Positions 35,113-44,866 are shown, numbered from the stretch's first letter. The stretch is DNA of 64,000 bases from Virgisporangium aurantiacum (GCF_016863635.1 NZ_BOPG01000012.1:62001-126000), one strand, 5' to 3'. Program-made: numbers and translations. Notes: generated from the letters alone by a model not told the origin.

Positions 35113-35131
35113 ACGAAAGGCGGTCGACACC

Positions 35132-35683
35132 ATGTACGCGCAACCCGGGCCGGACACAAACCTGCCGACACCCGACTGGCCGACGGCACCGCCCACGAGC
35201 GGGGTGTGGCAGGCACCGGCACCCGCGGAGCTCCCGGCTGGAAGCCGACGGCCGACGCGGGTGACCGTTGCCGTCGCGGTAGCCGCCCTGCTGCTACTCG
35301 TCCTGGCCGTCGACGGCCTCGCCGTCCTCACGTTCCGCGGTCAACAACGCGGCCAGACGACCCGGCTGGACAGAGAGCTGACCGCGCACCGGCTGGCGCA
35401 GCAACAGGCCCGCGAGGAACTGCAGGCCCGATTCCGGCAGGCCGACCTGCCCGGCAAGCTGCAGACGGTCCTCGCCCGCAACAAGGCCGCGACTGCGGCT
35501 CTGCTCGCGTGGGGCACTTCCGGCCAGGCGTCCAGCGGGCTCAAGACCGTCCGCCAGGCCCGGAACGAGTGCGCCGACGCGGTGATCGACTACAACGCGA
35601 CGGCCGCCCGGTTCCCCAACGACATGCTGACCGGCCTGCCACGACGCATCAACCTGTCCGACGACCCCGTCGGCTGCGGTTAG
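35132..35683 (+). CDS. Single-pass membrane protein with LemA-like C-terminal motif (copy 2)
   Basis: 183 residues with the same plan as the previous gene: Pro-rich N-terminus, membrane helix at about 45-67, a Gln/Arg-rich helical stretch and a C-terminal block 'CADAVIDYNATAARFPNDML' with 'LPRRINL' and a final 'CG'. The two are tandem paralogues, 19 bases apart, diverged outside the C-terminal motif. GAAAGG lies upstream of the ATG at 35132. Likely co-transcribed with both neighbours. Function unknown. Confidence 0.75.
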   Translation: MYAQPGPDTNLPTPDWPTAPPTSGVWQAPAPAELPAGSRRPTRVTVAVAVAALLLLVLAVDGLAVLTFRGQQRGQTTRLDRELTAHRLAQQQAREELQARFRQADLPGKLQTVLARNKAATAALLAWGTSGQASSGLKTVRQARNECADAVIDYNATAARFPNDMLTGLPRRINLSDDPVGCG

Positions 35684-35692
35684 GGAACCCAC

Positions 35693-36151
35693 ATGCGTAC
35701 ATTGCTGCTCGCCATGGTCGCCGCGATCGCCGTCTTCATGGGTGGCTGCGCTGGCGATTCGGGCAAGGGATCGTCGGGAACGGCGTCCTCGCCGACCGGA
35801 TCCGCCGCGACGACCGCGTCGTCGGCCGCGGCCGACAACACCCAGCAGGTCTGCACCCAGGCGAAGGCACTCGTCGAGGAGTACAACCAGAAGGCCGCCG
35901 CCGTCCTCACCCGGGCGGTGACGACGGGCATCAGCGATCCGGAGAAGGCGGACCAGATCCTCAACGAGATGGTCCCGCTCGCCAAGGACTACAAGACCAG
36001 ATTCGAGGCACTCTCGGCTACCGCGACCAACCAGCGACTCAAGGACGCGCTCACCACGCTGGCCAAGAAGCTGGACGAGGTCACGTCGGAGAACGCCTCC
36101 GGGGCGCTCGCCGTCACCGAGGGGGTACTCACCCGGACCTGCGGACGGTGA
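35693..36151 (+). CDS. Small lipoprotein of the envelope cassette
   Basis: 152 residues with a lipoprotein signal (lipobox 'FMGGC', Cys19), a Ser/Thr/Ala-rich linker to about residue 50 and a helical domain flanked by two cysteines ('VCTQAKALVEEYNQ' and the final 'RTCGR'). The end-to-end cysteines echo the two preceding proteins, so it may share their fold. It is 9 bases after the previous stop, in one operon. Function unknown. Confidence 0.72.
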   Translation: MRTLLLAMVAAIAVFMGGCAGDSGKGSSGTASSPTGSAATTASSAAADNTQQVCTQAKALVEEYNQKAAAVLTRAVTTGISDPEKADQILNEMVPLAKDYKTRFEALSATATNQRLKDALTTLAKKLDEVTSENASGALAVTEGVLTRTCGR

Positions 36152-36158
36152 CCCGGCC

Positions 36159-37241
36159 ATGGGCGCGTCCCGTAGAACCATGAAGCCCGCGGTCGTCACG
36201 GCCATCGCCGCCCTGGCGCTCGCTCTGCTCGTCGGTTGCTCAGACGAGCGGGATGCGTCGGACCCACCGCGGTCACAACAGGTGGCAAACCTCAATCCGT
36301 GCGAGGTGCTGGACGGATCGATCAGGGCCGACCTGGAACTCGAACCCCTTCAACCGATCGTCGAGTCGTACTCCCGTTCCTGCCAGTACCGGTCGATCCG
36401 TGATGCCGGCGACGAGTCCGCGCACGTGCTCGGCGCCACCGTGGTGATTCGGCACAGCACCGCGGCCAACACGATCGCCGACGCGCGACGGCTCGCCGAG
36501 GCCTACGAACGCTCCTACCATGCAACAGCCACCGAGAGAGACGTCGGCGGGAGGAAGGTCTACGAGCTCACCGGGGCCCGATCGAATAGGCTGTTCCTGA
36601 CGGAGATCACCGCAGACTGCGTGCTGATCTACGCAATCGACGCCACGTCATCAATTCAGGTCACGGCAAACGTCGCCGGGCCAGACCGGGGATGCGGCTT
36701 CCACGACCTTCCGGCACAGTTGGCAACGCGGATGCCACCCACCGACGACCGGTCCGTACCGCCACGCACCGACCGCGTCACCGACGTTTTCACGATCGAT
36801 CTCTGCGCTGTCATCGATTCCGACCGTCGCAGAACCCTGGGCCTGGACGACGGCAGTCCCAGCGAGTCACCGCCGGTCATGTACAGGTCGGACTCGTGCA
36901 ACTTCTACAGTCAGGCCGACCAGCCCGGCGAGCTGACCTCTCTCTTCGCCTCCACCATCGACTCCGACGCCCACGGCCTCACCGAAAACCATGCGCCGCC
37001 CCCGGTCGCCCGCGAAATCGGATCGCGACGCATCTTCCGGATAGCGACGTCCACGACCGACGGGCGCCGCTGCAGCGACCACTACGAGGTCGACAACCTC
37101 GCGTCGTTCAACGTCACCGCCATGACCATTGGACCCGATCCCGCCCCGGCGTGCCGCGTCCTCGATGAGCTCGCCCCCGCGATCGAACCGAAGCTGCCGC
37201 TGGTCGTTCTGGAACCGAGCCTGCCCCTGAACCTCCGATAA
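36159..37241 (+). CDS. Two-domain DUF3558-like lipoprotein
   Basis: 360 residues. A lipoprotein signal ends at lipobox 'LLVGC' (Cys27 from the ATG at 36159; an ATG at 36180 is an alternative start). Two similar halves follow, each opening with an 'NPCEVLD' or 'DLCAVID' cysteine and carrying a later 'SCQYRS' or 'SCNFYS' cysteine. This is the pattern of DUF3558 lipoproteins, which are cell-wall associated in actinobacteria. It is last in the 34453-37241 operon and convergent with the AfsR-like regulator. Function unknown. Confidence 0.72.
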   Translation: MGASRRTMKPAVVTAIAALALALLVGCSDERDASDPPRSQQVANLNPCEVLDGSIRADLELEPLQPIVESYSRSCQYRSIRDAGDESAHVLGATVVIRHSTAANTIADARRLAEAYERSYHATATERDVGGRKVYELTGARSNRLFLTEITADCVLIYAIDATSSIQVTANVAGPDRGCGFHDLPAQLATRMPPTDDRSVPPRTDRVTDVFTIDLCAVIDSDRRRTLGLDDGSPSESPPVMYRSDSCNFYSQADQPGELTSLFASTIDSDAHGLTENHAPPPVAREIGSRRIFRIATSTTDGRRCSDHYEVDNLASFNVTAMTIGPDPAPACRVLDELAPAIEPKLPLVVLEPSLPLNLR

Positions 37242-37250
37242 AGCCGGGCC

Positions 37251-39644
37251 TCAGGTGGCGTAGTCGTGGAGCCGGGCCCGGATCCCGTCGGCGTTGGTGT
37301 GGCCGAGCCGCTCGAAGATGTCCAGGGCCTCCTGCCAGGCTGCACAGGCGTCCGGTCCGTCGCCCATGGCATGCCGGACGTCACCGAGGTGGGTCAGCGC
37401 CTGTGCCGTGTAGTACGGCTCGCCGAGGGCGCGGAAGAACGCCAGCGACTCCAGGTAGCAGTTCGCGGCCTGCTCGTACTCGCCCAGGTGCTGGTGCGCG
37501 TAGCCGATGCTGTCCAGCACGTTCGCCATGGCGATGTCGTTGCCGAGGGTCCGGTTGAGCTCCAGGGCCTGCCGGCAGTACACCAGGGCCATCGAATGGT
37601 CACCCAGCTGAGCCTGGTACCAACCGACGACGTTGAGCACGTGGGCCCGGGCGCGGAGGTTGCCGGTCTCGTGGAAGAGCCGCAACGCGTGTTCGGCGTG
37701 CCGCACAGCGTCGCGATGGTTGCCCTGGTCGTCGGCAATCCAGCCCATCCGGTGAAGGGTCCAGGCCACACCGTCGGTATCGCCCAGACTCGCGTGGATG
37801 TCGTGGGCCTGCCGCAGCTGCGCGTCCGCCTCGTCGAACCGCTGGAGCCTGGCCAGGCACTGGGCCAGGTCCCGGCGGACGGTCGCCGCCGCCGCAAGGT
37901 CTCCGGCTTCGTTGACCGCCGCCAGGGCGGCCTGCTGCGCCTCGAGCGAGTCGTGCCAGCGGCCCCGCAGATGCAGGAAGAAGAACATCGACCAGGCCAG
38001 CTGCCAGGCGTGGGTCGCGAAACCGTCGCTGGCCGCCTGCCGGACGACGGCCAGCAGAACCGGCCGCTCCGTGCCGAACCAGGCCACCGCTGACCGATGA
38101 CTGGTCACCGGCTCGACGATGACGCCCGGCTGAGCCGGATCGAGCGTGAACAGGTCGCGTTGCGGGGCGATGACCAGCGAGGCCGTGTAGGCGGTGTGCA
38201 GGTAGTGGTCGAGGATGCGCAGCCGGGCCGCGTCGCGTTCCCGCGGGTCGACGGCGTCGGCGAGTTCGGCGGCGTAGACCCGGAGCAGATCGTGCATCGA
38301 GTACCTGCCCGGCACGTGCTCGATCAGCAGGCTGGCGCGGGTCAGTTCGGCGAACAACGACTGGGCCTCGCCACCGGACGTGCCGGCCAGACTCGCGGCG
38401 GCCGCGGCCGAGATGTCCGGACCGGGATGCAGCCCGAGCAGCCGGAACAGGCGTGCCGCCGGCGGCTTGAGCCGCTCGTACGACCACGACAGCACCGTGC
38501 GTACGTCGCTGGTCGGTTCACCACCGTCGAGCACGTCGAGACCGTCGGAACCGGCGAGATCCGCCTCCAGACTCGCCAGCGGAAACGTCGGGTTGTTGGC
38601 GGCCCGGGCCGCGACGATCGACAGGGCCAGCGGCAGCCGCGCGCAGGCGTCGATGAGCCCCTGCGCGGCGGCCGGTTCGGCGGTCAGACGATCGGGGCCG
38701 AGTCGCCCGACGAGGAGATCGCCCGCCTCCTGCAACGTCAGCAACCCCAGCGGCAGTGGATGGGCACCGTCCATGACCGTCAACGACGTCAGCCGGCTCG
38801 TCACCACCACCAGGCAGCCGGCCGAGCCGGGCAGCAGCGGCCGCACCTGCTCCACCGACGCGGCGTTGTCCAACACGACCAGCACCCGGCGTTCGGCCAG
38901 CACCGTGCGATAAAGCCCCACCTGCGCGTCCAGGTCGGCCGGGATCCGCTCCGGCGCGACGCCGAGCCCGTCGAGGAACCCCCGCACCGCCTCGCCCGGC
39001 GTCATCGGTGGCGCCGTCGGCTCGAAACCGCGCAGATTCACGAACAACTGCCCGTCGGGAAAGCGATCGGCGACGCGGTGCGCCCAGTGCACCGCCAGCG
39101 CGGTCTTCCCGACCCCGGCCGTCCCCGACACGACCGCGATCATCATGGCCGGGTACGGCCCTTCCGCGGCGGCGAGGCCGTCGAGCGCGGCCAGCTCCGC
39201 GGTCCGCCCGGCGAAGCCCCGCACCCGCGCCGGCAGCTGCCGGGGGATGGCCGATCGACCCGCACCGGACGTCGTCGTGGACGGCTGGCCGGCCGCGTCC
39301 CCGTCGACGGCCACCGACCCGGACCGACGCGCCTCCTCGACCCGGTCCCGGGCCGTCGCCAGCACACCACGTTCGACCAGCGTCGCACCGAACAGGTCCA
39401 GCAGGACGTCGAACCGGTCCGTGGGGGGCAAGGTGCGGCCGCTCAGATACTGACCGATGACACTGCGCGCCCAGCCGGTACGGGCCGCCAGCTCACGCAG
39501 CGTCCACTGGCTGGCGTTGTCCCGCCGGGCGTGCCGGCGCCGCAACCCCCGCAGCAGCTCCGCCAGTTCATCCACCCGCGACACGGCGTTCGCAGCGGCG
39601 AGAAGGGCCGCGTCAGCCGGCTGACCGGCGTCCCCGACACCCAC
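37251..39644 (-). CDS. HTH / NB-ARC / TPR regulator (AfsR-like, without SARP domain)
   Basis: 797 residues. An N-terminal helix-turn-helix covers about 20-80 ('WTLRELAARTGWARSVIGQY'). The NB-ARC ATPase has Walker A 'GTAGVGKTAL', Walker B 'RVLVVLDNAA' and 'VVTSR'. About seven TPR units follow ('GDTDGVAWTLHRMGWIADDQ' and similar). Such STAND proteins switch on transcription or protein complexes when ligand and ATP bind. The GTG at 39644 has a strong TGGAGGG site 7 bases upstream, which decides the start over the longer frame from 39740. A deleted copy lies at 34266. Confidence 0.88.
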   Translation of the reverse strand: MGVGDAGQPADAALLAAANAVSRVDELAELLRGLRRRHARRDNASQWTLRELAARTGWARSVIGQYLSGRTLPPTDRFDVLLDLFGATLVERGVLATARDRVEEARRSGSVAVDGDAAGQPSTTTSGAGRSAIPRQLPARVRGFAGRTAELAALDGLAAAEGPYPAMMIAVVSGTAGVGKTALAVHWAHRVADRFPDGQLFVNLRGFEPTAPPMTPGEAVRGFLDGLGVAPERIPADLDAQVGLYRTVLAERRVLVVLDNAASVEQVRPLLPGSAGCLVVVTSRLTSLTVMDGAHPLPLGLLTLQEAGDLLVGRLGPDRLTAEPAAAQGLIDACARLPLALSIVAARAANNPTFPLASLEADLAGSDGLDVLDGGEPTSDVRTVLSWSYERLKPPAARLFRLLGLHPGPDISAAAAASLAGTSGGEAQSLFAELTRASLLIEHVPGRYSMHDLLRVYAAELADAVDPRERDAARLRILDHYLHTAYTASLVIAPQRDLFTLDPAQPGVIVEPVTSHRSAVAWFGTERPVLLAVVRQAASDGFATHAWQLAWSMFFFLHLRGRWHDSLEAQQAALAAVNEAGDLAAAATVRRDLAQCLARLQRFDEADAQLRQAHDIHASLGDTDGVAWTLHRMGWIADDQGNHRDAVRHAEHALRLFHETGNLRARAHVLNVVGWYQAQLGDHSMALVYCRQALELNRTLGNDIAMANVLDSIGYAHQHLGEYEQAANCYLESLAFFRALGEPYYTAQALTHLGDVRHAMGDGPDACAAWQEALDIFERLGHTNADGIRARLHDYAT

Positions 39645-39837
39645 TGCGACCCTCCACCCGATGTCACTCCCCGTGCGCACATGGTAGATGACCGATGGAA
39701 GCCGGTGCCGGCCACGCCCGTGTCCGTCGTCGTCCGGCACCGGCCGCCGCCGTCCGCTCCGCGCGGGTACGGCAGCCCGGACCGGTCATGCTGCTGGCGG
39801 GCCGGTACGAAATCGTTCTGCACCCGGGTGAGGGAAA

Positions 39838-40887
39838 ATGACCTGGCCGTTCCGACCACCGCCGGCTCTCGGGCTCGCTGCCGACCGGGCCGATCTCGGC
39901 GCGCGGGAACTCGTGGTACGCGGGCGCCGTCCGATCGGCTCGACCCTGCTCCGGGGCACCCTCGGCGCTGGCGCGCTGGTCACCGCGATCGCCGCGCTGG
40001 CCGGCGTGGTATGGCTGGCGGCGCTCGGGTTGCCGCTCGCCGCGCTCGGGCTCGTGGTGTACGCCTACGCGGTGCCGCCGCGCGGCGGACACCGCTGGAT
40101 TGCCGTGCATGAGCGTGGGCTGGTGCTGTCCCGGCCGCTGGCGGCGGTCGGCTGGGAGGATGTCGGCAACGACGGCGACCTGCTGACCGCGGCGGTCGGC
40201 GACGGCCGGCAGGTCACGTTCGGCCCGTTGACCATCGACGCTGGCGGGCGAGCCGACGAACGCCGCCCGGTGCGGACGCTGTCCGCAATCGTGGCCGGGG
40301 TCGTCCTACTCACCGGCGCCGGCACCGTCGTTGCCGCCGCCCGCGCCGCCGATCCGGCACCGCCCGTCGCCGCAACCCCCACCGAAACGCGGACGACCCC
40401 ACCGGCGCCGGTGTCCACGCCGCCGCCCTCGCTGCCCTTCGACAGCAGCGAATGGGGCGAGGTCTGCGCCTTCCGCGAGTTCCCCGCAGCAGCACCCTAC
40501 GCCGGCCCCGGCCCGCACCCGATCGCGTTCGTCGTGTCCGGCTCGCGCGGACCGGCCTTTCCGTCGCGGCCGGCGGCATGGGAGCCACCGACCATCAAGG
40601 CCACCCAGCTCGTGGCGTGCATCGACGGCGTGCCGGGGCCGGTGGCCGGCACGTGTGACTACTCCGACGGGGTGACCGGGCAACTGCTGCACAGCAAATA
40701 CGAGATCAAACTCTATGAGACGCGCACCCGCGCGCTGGTCGCGTCGTTCACGCTCCTCGGTGCGAGCACCGCGTGCAGCGTGATCGTCATGGCGCCCCGG
40801 AGTGGCTCGCTGGCACCGCAGTACACGCTGGTCACCGAGGCTCAGATGCGGACCGCGTTCGCTCCGTACGTGGAGGCGCCGCGCTGA
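39838..40887 (+). CDS. Membrane protein with extracytoplasmic Cys-containing domain, unknown
   Basis: 349 residues. Two membrane segments lie at about 42-80, a cytoplasmic or edge domain follows ('HRWIAVHERGLVLSRPLAAV', resembling DUF6585-type bacterial PH-like proteins), then a further helix at about 143-165 and a Pro/Thr linker. The C-terminal domain has four cysteines ('EVCAFREFP', 'LVACIDG', 'GTCDYS', 'TACSVIV'). A GGTGAGGGAAA site precedes the ATG at 39838. It is divergent from the AfsR-like regulator and not otherwise recognised. Confidence 0.7.
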   Translation: MTWPFRPPPALGLAADRADLGARELVVRGRRPIGSTLLRGTLGAGALVTAIAALAGVVWLAALGLPLAALGLVVYAYAVPPRGGHRWIAVHERGLVLSRPLAAVGWEDVGNDGDLLTAAVGDGRQVTFGPLTIDAGGRADERRPVRTLSAIVAGVVLLTGAGTVVAAARAADPAPPVAATPTETRTTPPAPVSTPPPSLPFDSSEWGEVCAFREFPAAAPYAGPGPHPIAFVVSGSRGPAFPSRPAAWEPPTIKATQLVACIDGVPGPVAGTCDYSDGVTGQLLHSKYEIKLYETRTRALVASFTLLGASTACSVIVMAPRSGSLAPQYTLVTEAQMRTAFAPYVEAPR

Positions 40888-40922
40888 GTTCGACGGCCTT
40901 CAGCCGGCACCTGGCCGCCGAT

Positions 40923-41102
40923 CTACCGCCGACCGTCCGCCCGGTCCCGGTCAGTCCCGACCCAAAAGGCGGCGAGGTACAACGGCAACATGCCGACCCC
41001 GGCCACGACCAGTTTCGGCCAGCCGAGCCCCAACACGAGGAACAGGGACAGCGCCATCGACGCCGCGCCTCCCGCGGCATAGATCAGAATCCGTCTGAGC
41101 AT
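40923..41102 (-). CDS. Small two-pass membrane protein
   Basis: 59 residues with two hydrophobic segments (about 4-27 and 30-50) and a charged end 'GTDRDRADGRR'. A GGAG site lies 7 bases before the ATG at 41102. It resembles short hypothetical membrane proteins of actinomycetes; no function is known. It is convergent with the preceding gene. Confidence 0.55.
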   Translation of the reverse strand: MLRRILIYAAGGAASMALSLFLVLGLGWPKLVVAGVGMLPLYLAAFWVGTDRDRADGRR

Positions 41103-41281
41103 GGTTTCTCCATCCAGACCAACGAGCGGAGACCCGGGTGCAGACCCGGCTGGGCCGGTGCGATCACGGGCAGCGTAGTGACGCACAACGACCTGACGGC
41201 GACGAGTCGCCCGTCGGCGGACACAGCTGGACGCGAACGGACACGCCCGTGCAGGACGGTCAGGGCGTGGTCACCCTGGTG

Positions 41282-44035
41282 TCAGAGCCCCAGCCGGCGG
41301 GCGAGTTCGGTGCGCGACCGAACCGCCAGCTTGCGGTAGATCCGGGTCAGGTGCGCTTCGACGGTCTTCACGGACATGAACAGCGCGGCGGCCACCTCCT
41401 GGTTGGACCGTCCCGCGGCGACCAGTTCCGCCACCCGGCGTTCGTTCCCGGTCAGGTCCGTGCCGGAGTGGTGCAGTCCGGATCGGGCCAGCTCAGCTCG
41501 GGCACGCTCGGCCCAGCAGGGATAACCCAGGCGGGCGAACACCTCCGCGGCCGCGGTCAACGTTTCGGCCGACTTCCGTTTGTGGCCCGCTCGGCGGCAC
41601 ACCTGCCCGAGCGCGAGCCGTGATCGGGCCGCCTCGAACGGGCACTCGATGCCGTCGAGGTCGACGACCCGCTGCAGTTCCCGGAGTGCCGCGTCGACAT
41701 CTCCGGCCGCGGCACGGCGAAGGGCCTCGCATCGATCGGCCGCCACCGCGGCTTCGGGGCGACCGGACCCGCCTTGCCGGCGGAGGAACTCCACCGCACG
41801 TGCCGCCTCGTCGGGCGCACCGACCTGCAGAGCGGCGTCGGCGTAGTCGACGGCCCAGAGCGACTGTTCGAGGTCGACCATGTGGGTGCGGTCGAACACG
41901 GCCGCGACTTCCCGCAGAGCGTAAAGGGCGGCCTGCCACTCGCCGGCAGACGTCTCGATGAACCCACGGATGGCCAGGAACGCGCAGAGCCAGTACGTCG
42001 ATTCGATCGCGCGCGACTCCTCGGTGGCCGCCTCGACGGCGGTTCGGGCGAGGTCCAGGTCACCGGCGTAGGCCGCGACGAGCCCGCGGGCGATCTGCTC
42101 CTGAAACGCCGACAGCGACCACGCGCCGATCCGATCCGCATCCTCCAGAGCGGCCCGCGCTTCCGGCAGGCGGGAGGACCGGGTCAGATGCAGGATGAGC
42201 GCGATGTAGAGCTGCGTCAGGTCGCCGTAGCGCCCGGCTTCGAGAGCGGAACGGATCTCCCGTCGCACCGGCGCTTCCGCCGCAGGGTCGTCCCACGGTG
42301 CGAAGAAGGCCCGGGTCCAAGCCACGATCGAACCGGGCAGGTCGTGCGTCGACGCGACCAGTTCGTCGATCTCGCCGAGGGTCCGCGCGGCATCTCCCGA
42401 CGCCCAGTGGCGTTCGACGGTGAGCCGTCCGTAGAGCGCCCGCAACAGCGCGGCGTCCTGCTTGCCCGCCCGTGCCTCTGCCACCGCGACCCCGGTCAGT
42501 CGCAGTGCTTCGGCACCGTTTCCTTCCAGACGGTGCAACGCGCCGAGCAGCGTGGTGAGTTCGTTGCGGACCTCGGTTCCGGGCGGGGCGAGCGCCAGTC
42601 CCTGTTCGGCGAGCGCGCGGGCGCCGGGCATGCGACGCGTGAGGTCGATGCGGCGACGGATGGCCTCGGCGCGCGCCGTCGGATCGGGGGCCAACGGTTC
42701 GAGCACGTCGAGGGCCGCACGGGCGGCTTCGGTGTCGCCGGCGAGGGTGTAGGTATCCACGACGCGCAGCCAGCGCGCGAACCGGTCGGTCCGCGTCCCG
42801 GCGGCCGGGGTGGCGCGGGCCGCCGCCTCCAGCAGTTCGCCGGCGAGCTGGAGCGCACCGCGGCCGGCCGAGGTGGTGGCGGCGCGCTCGATCTCGTCGG
42901 CCACCGCCCGGTCGGGCGTGGTGATGGTGCGGGCGCGGTGGAGCGCCCGCTCCACCGGGTCGTCGAGGGAGTCGGCGAGCAGCCGGTGCACCCGGCGTCG
43001 CTCGGCCGGGGTCGCCGCCTCGTACAGGGCGGAGGCCAGCAACGGGTGGGTGAACACCACCCGTTGGAGCGGGCCGACCTTCGCGACGTCGGTGTCCGCC
43101 GCCGCTTCGAGGGCCGCGCCGACGCGGTCGGGTCCGACGAACTTGTCCAGCTGCCCGACGCTGAGGCGGCCCGCCGCCGAGACGATCAGCAGCACCTCCC
43201 GCGCCGCGGCCGGGAGCAGCGCTACCTTCTCCCCCAGCACGTCGCTGAGGCTCGGCGGCACCGGGAACACCGGGTCGTGACCGTCACGGGCGCTCCACCG
43301 CCAGCGCGACACGTCGGACTGCATCGCCTGGGCGATCATGAGCGCGAGGAAGGGATTGCCGCCGCTGGTGCGGGCGATGGCCGCGCTGACCGCCTGCGTC
43401 CACGTCGACCCGAAATGCCGACGCAGCAGTTGAGCGATCGCCGGCTCGTCGAGCGGTGGAAGGTCGAGATCACGGCGCGGTTCGGGAAGGGTACGGACGA
43501 GATCGCTCCGAAGACCCTCGGGGCGCACGCCGACCAGGACGCTGAGGCGCTGCGACGCAACCGCGAGGCGCCGTAGCGCGAACGCCAGACCGCCGGCCGT
43601 GGCGGCGTCGAGCCACTGGACGTCGTCCAGAATCACGGTGACCGGTTCCGTGCGGCAGAGGTCGGTCAGCAGGCTCCGGATCGCCAGCGGCATCGCGAGC
43701 GGATCGACCACGCGGCCGTCCGGCTCGACCTGTTGCAGCGCGACCGACAGGGCCCAGCGCTGGGGTGCGGGCAGTCCGTCGGCGGCGTCGGGCGGGCACT
43801 GGGCCAGCAGGTCGGCCAGCCCGGCGAACGGCAGACCCTGGTCGAACCGGGTCGGTGAGACGGCGAGCACGCGACGACCGGCGCGCTGGGCGATCTGGCC
43901 GGCGGCCTTGAGCAGGCTGCTCTTCCCGACGCCCGGCGCACCGGAGACGACGACCTGTCCGCCCGCCGCGCAGGCGTCCGCGACGACCCGGAACGCCGTC
44001 TCGCGCCCGAAGAGTCCGAAACCCTCGGCCGTCAT
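41282..44035 (-). CDS. Large LuxR-family (LAL) ATPase regulator 1
   Basis: 917 residues. The N-terminal AAA/NACHT-like ATPase has Walker A 'GAPGVGKSSLL' and Walker B 'VILDDVQWLD'. A long helical TPR-like middle follows, then a C-terminal LuxR helix-turn-helix 'LTGNERRVAELVAAGRSNQE' through 'AVRSRTELARRL'. LAL proteins activate transcription in an ATP- and ligand-dependent way. I chose the ATG at 44035; an ATG at 44116 would add 27 residues. It is divergent from an alpha/beta hydrolase 139 bases away, its likely target or neighbour in function. Confidence 0.88.
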   Translation of the reverse strand: MTAEGFGLFGRETAFRVVADACAAGGQVVVSGAPGVGKSSLLKAAGQIAQRAGRRVLAVSPTRFDQGLPFAGLADLLAQCPPDAADGLPAPQRWALSVALQQVEPDGRVVDPLAMPLAIRSLLTDLCRTEPVTVILDDVQWLDAATAGGLAFALRRLAVASQRLSVLVGVRPEGLRSDLVRTLPEPRRDLDLPPLDEPAIAQLLRRHFGSTWTQAVSAAIARTSGGNPFLALMIAQAMQSDVSRWRWSARDGHDPVFPVPPSLSDVLGEKVALLPAAAREVLLIVSAAGRLSVGQLDKFVGPDRVGAALEAAADTDVAKVGPLQRVVFTHPLLASALYEAATPAERRRVHRLLADSLDDPVERALHRARTITTPDRAVADEIERAATTSAGRGALQLAGELLEAAARATPAAGTRTDRFARWLRVVDTYTLAGDTEAARAALDVLEPLAPDPTARAEAIRRRIDLTRRMPGARALAEQGLALAPPGTEVRNELTTLLGALHRLEGNGAEALRLTGVAVAEARAGKQDAALLRALYGRLTVERHWASGDAARTLGEIDELVASTHDLPGSIVAWTRAFFAPWDDPAAEAPVRREIRSALEAGRYGDLTQLYIALILHLTRSSRLPEARAALEDADRIGAWSLSAFQEQIARGLVAAYAGDLDLARTAVEAATEESRAIESTYWLCAFLAIRGFIETSAGEWQAALYALREVAAVFDRTHMVDLEQSLWAVDYADAALQVGAPDEAARAVEFLRRQGGSGRPEAAVAADRCEALRRAAAGDVDAALRELQRVVDLDGIECPFEAARSRLALGQVCRRAGHKRKSAETLTAAAEVFARLGYPCWAERARAELARSGLHHSGTDLTGNERRVAELVAAGRSNQEVAAALFMSVKTVEAHLTRIYRKLAVRSRTELARRLGL

Positions 44036-44174
44036 CGCGGGCAACGCGGCGCCCTCCGCCCAGCCCGTGCAGGGTCCACTCGAGGGATTTCCCCGACGCC
44101 TCACCAGGCAGTCCATTCCTAGCGTCAGGGCGCCCGTTCGAACAACCCCGTTCGAACAAACTCAGGAGGACGCG

Positions 44175-44864
44175 ATGAGTGAAGGCCGACCCACGGTGGT
44201 TCTCATCCACGGAGGCTTCGTCGACGGTTCCGGTTGGCGCGGCGTGTACGACCGCCTCCGCGCGATGGGACATGACGTACGCATCGTCCAGAACCCCACC
44301 CAGTCCCTCACCGGCGACGTCGACGCCGTCAGGCAGGTCCTCGACGACATCGACGGCCCGGCCGTCCTGGTCGGCCACTCGTACGGCGGGGTGGTCACCA
44401 CCGAAGCCGGCAACGACCCGCGGGTGGCAGGCCTGGTCTACATCGCGGCCTTCGCCGCCGACAAGGGCGAATCGGTGCTCGCCCTCGTCGCCGATCCCGC
44501 CCCCGGCGCCCCGGTCCCGCCGATCCTGCCGCCGCGCGACGGCTACCTCTACCTCGACCGCGAGAAGTTCGCGGCCTCCTTCGCCGGCGACCTCCCCGCC
44601 GACGAGGCCGCCTTCATGGCCGACTCCCAGGTCCCCTGGGGCCTCGCCGCCGCCGAAGGCGCCGTGACCCAGGCCGCCTGGCAGACCAAACCGAGCTGGT
44701 ACCTGGTCGCGGCCGACGACCGGATGATCCCGCCACCGGTGCAACGCCGGATGGCCGAACGGGCCGGCGCCACCGTGCGCGAGGTCGAAGGCAGCCACTC
44801 CGTCTACGTCTCCCAGCCGCAGGCCGTCGCCGACCTGATCCACACCGCGGTGGAGTCGATGTAA
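44175..44864 (+). CDS. Alpha/beta hydrolase (esterase-like), cytoplasmic copy
   Basis: 229 residues with alpha/beta-hydrolase landmarks: oxyanion motif 'LIHGGFVDGSGW', nucleophile elbow 'GHSYGG' (Ser near 80), Asp in 'AADDRMIPP' and the C-terminal His in 'EGSHSVYVS'. There is no signal peptide. AGGAGGA precedes the ATG at 44175. It is a paralogue of the secreted hydrolase at 44929 ('PSWYLV..DRMIPP..QRRMA' in both). It probably acts on small esters or amides; the substrate is unknown. Confidence 0.85.
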   Translation: MSEGRPTVVLIHGGFVDGSGWRGVYDRLRAMGHDVRIVQNPTQSLTGDVDAVRQVLDDIDGPAVLVGHSYGGVVTTEAGNDPRVAGLVYIAAFAADKGESVLALVADPAPGAPVPPILPPRDGYLYLDREKFAASFAGDLPADEAAFMADSQVPWGLAAAEGAVTQAAWQTKPSWYLVAADDRMIPPPVQRRMAERAGATVREVEGSHSVYVSQPQAVADLIHTAVESM

Positions 44865-44866
44865 GC

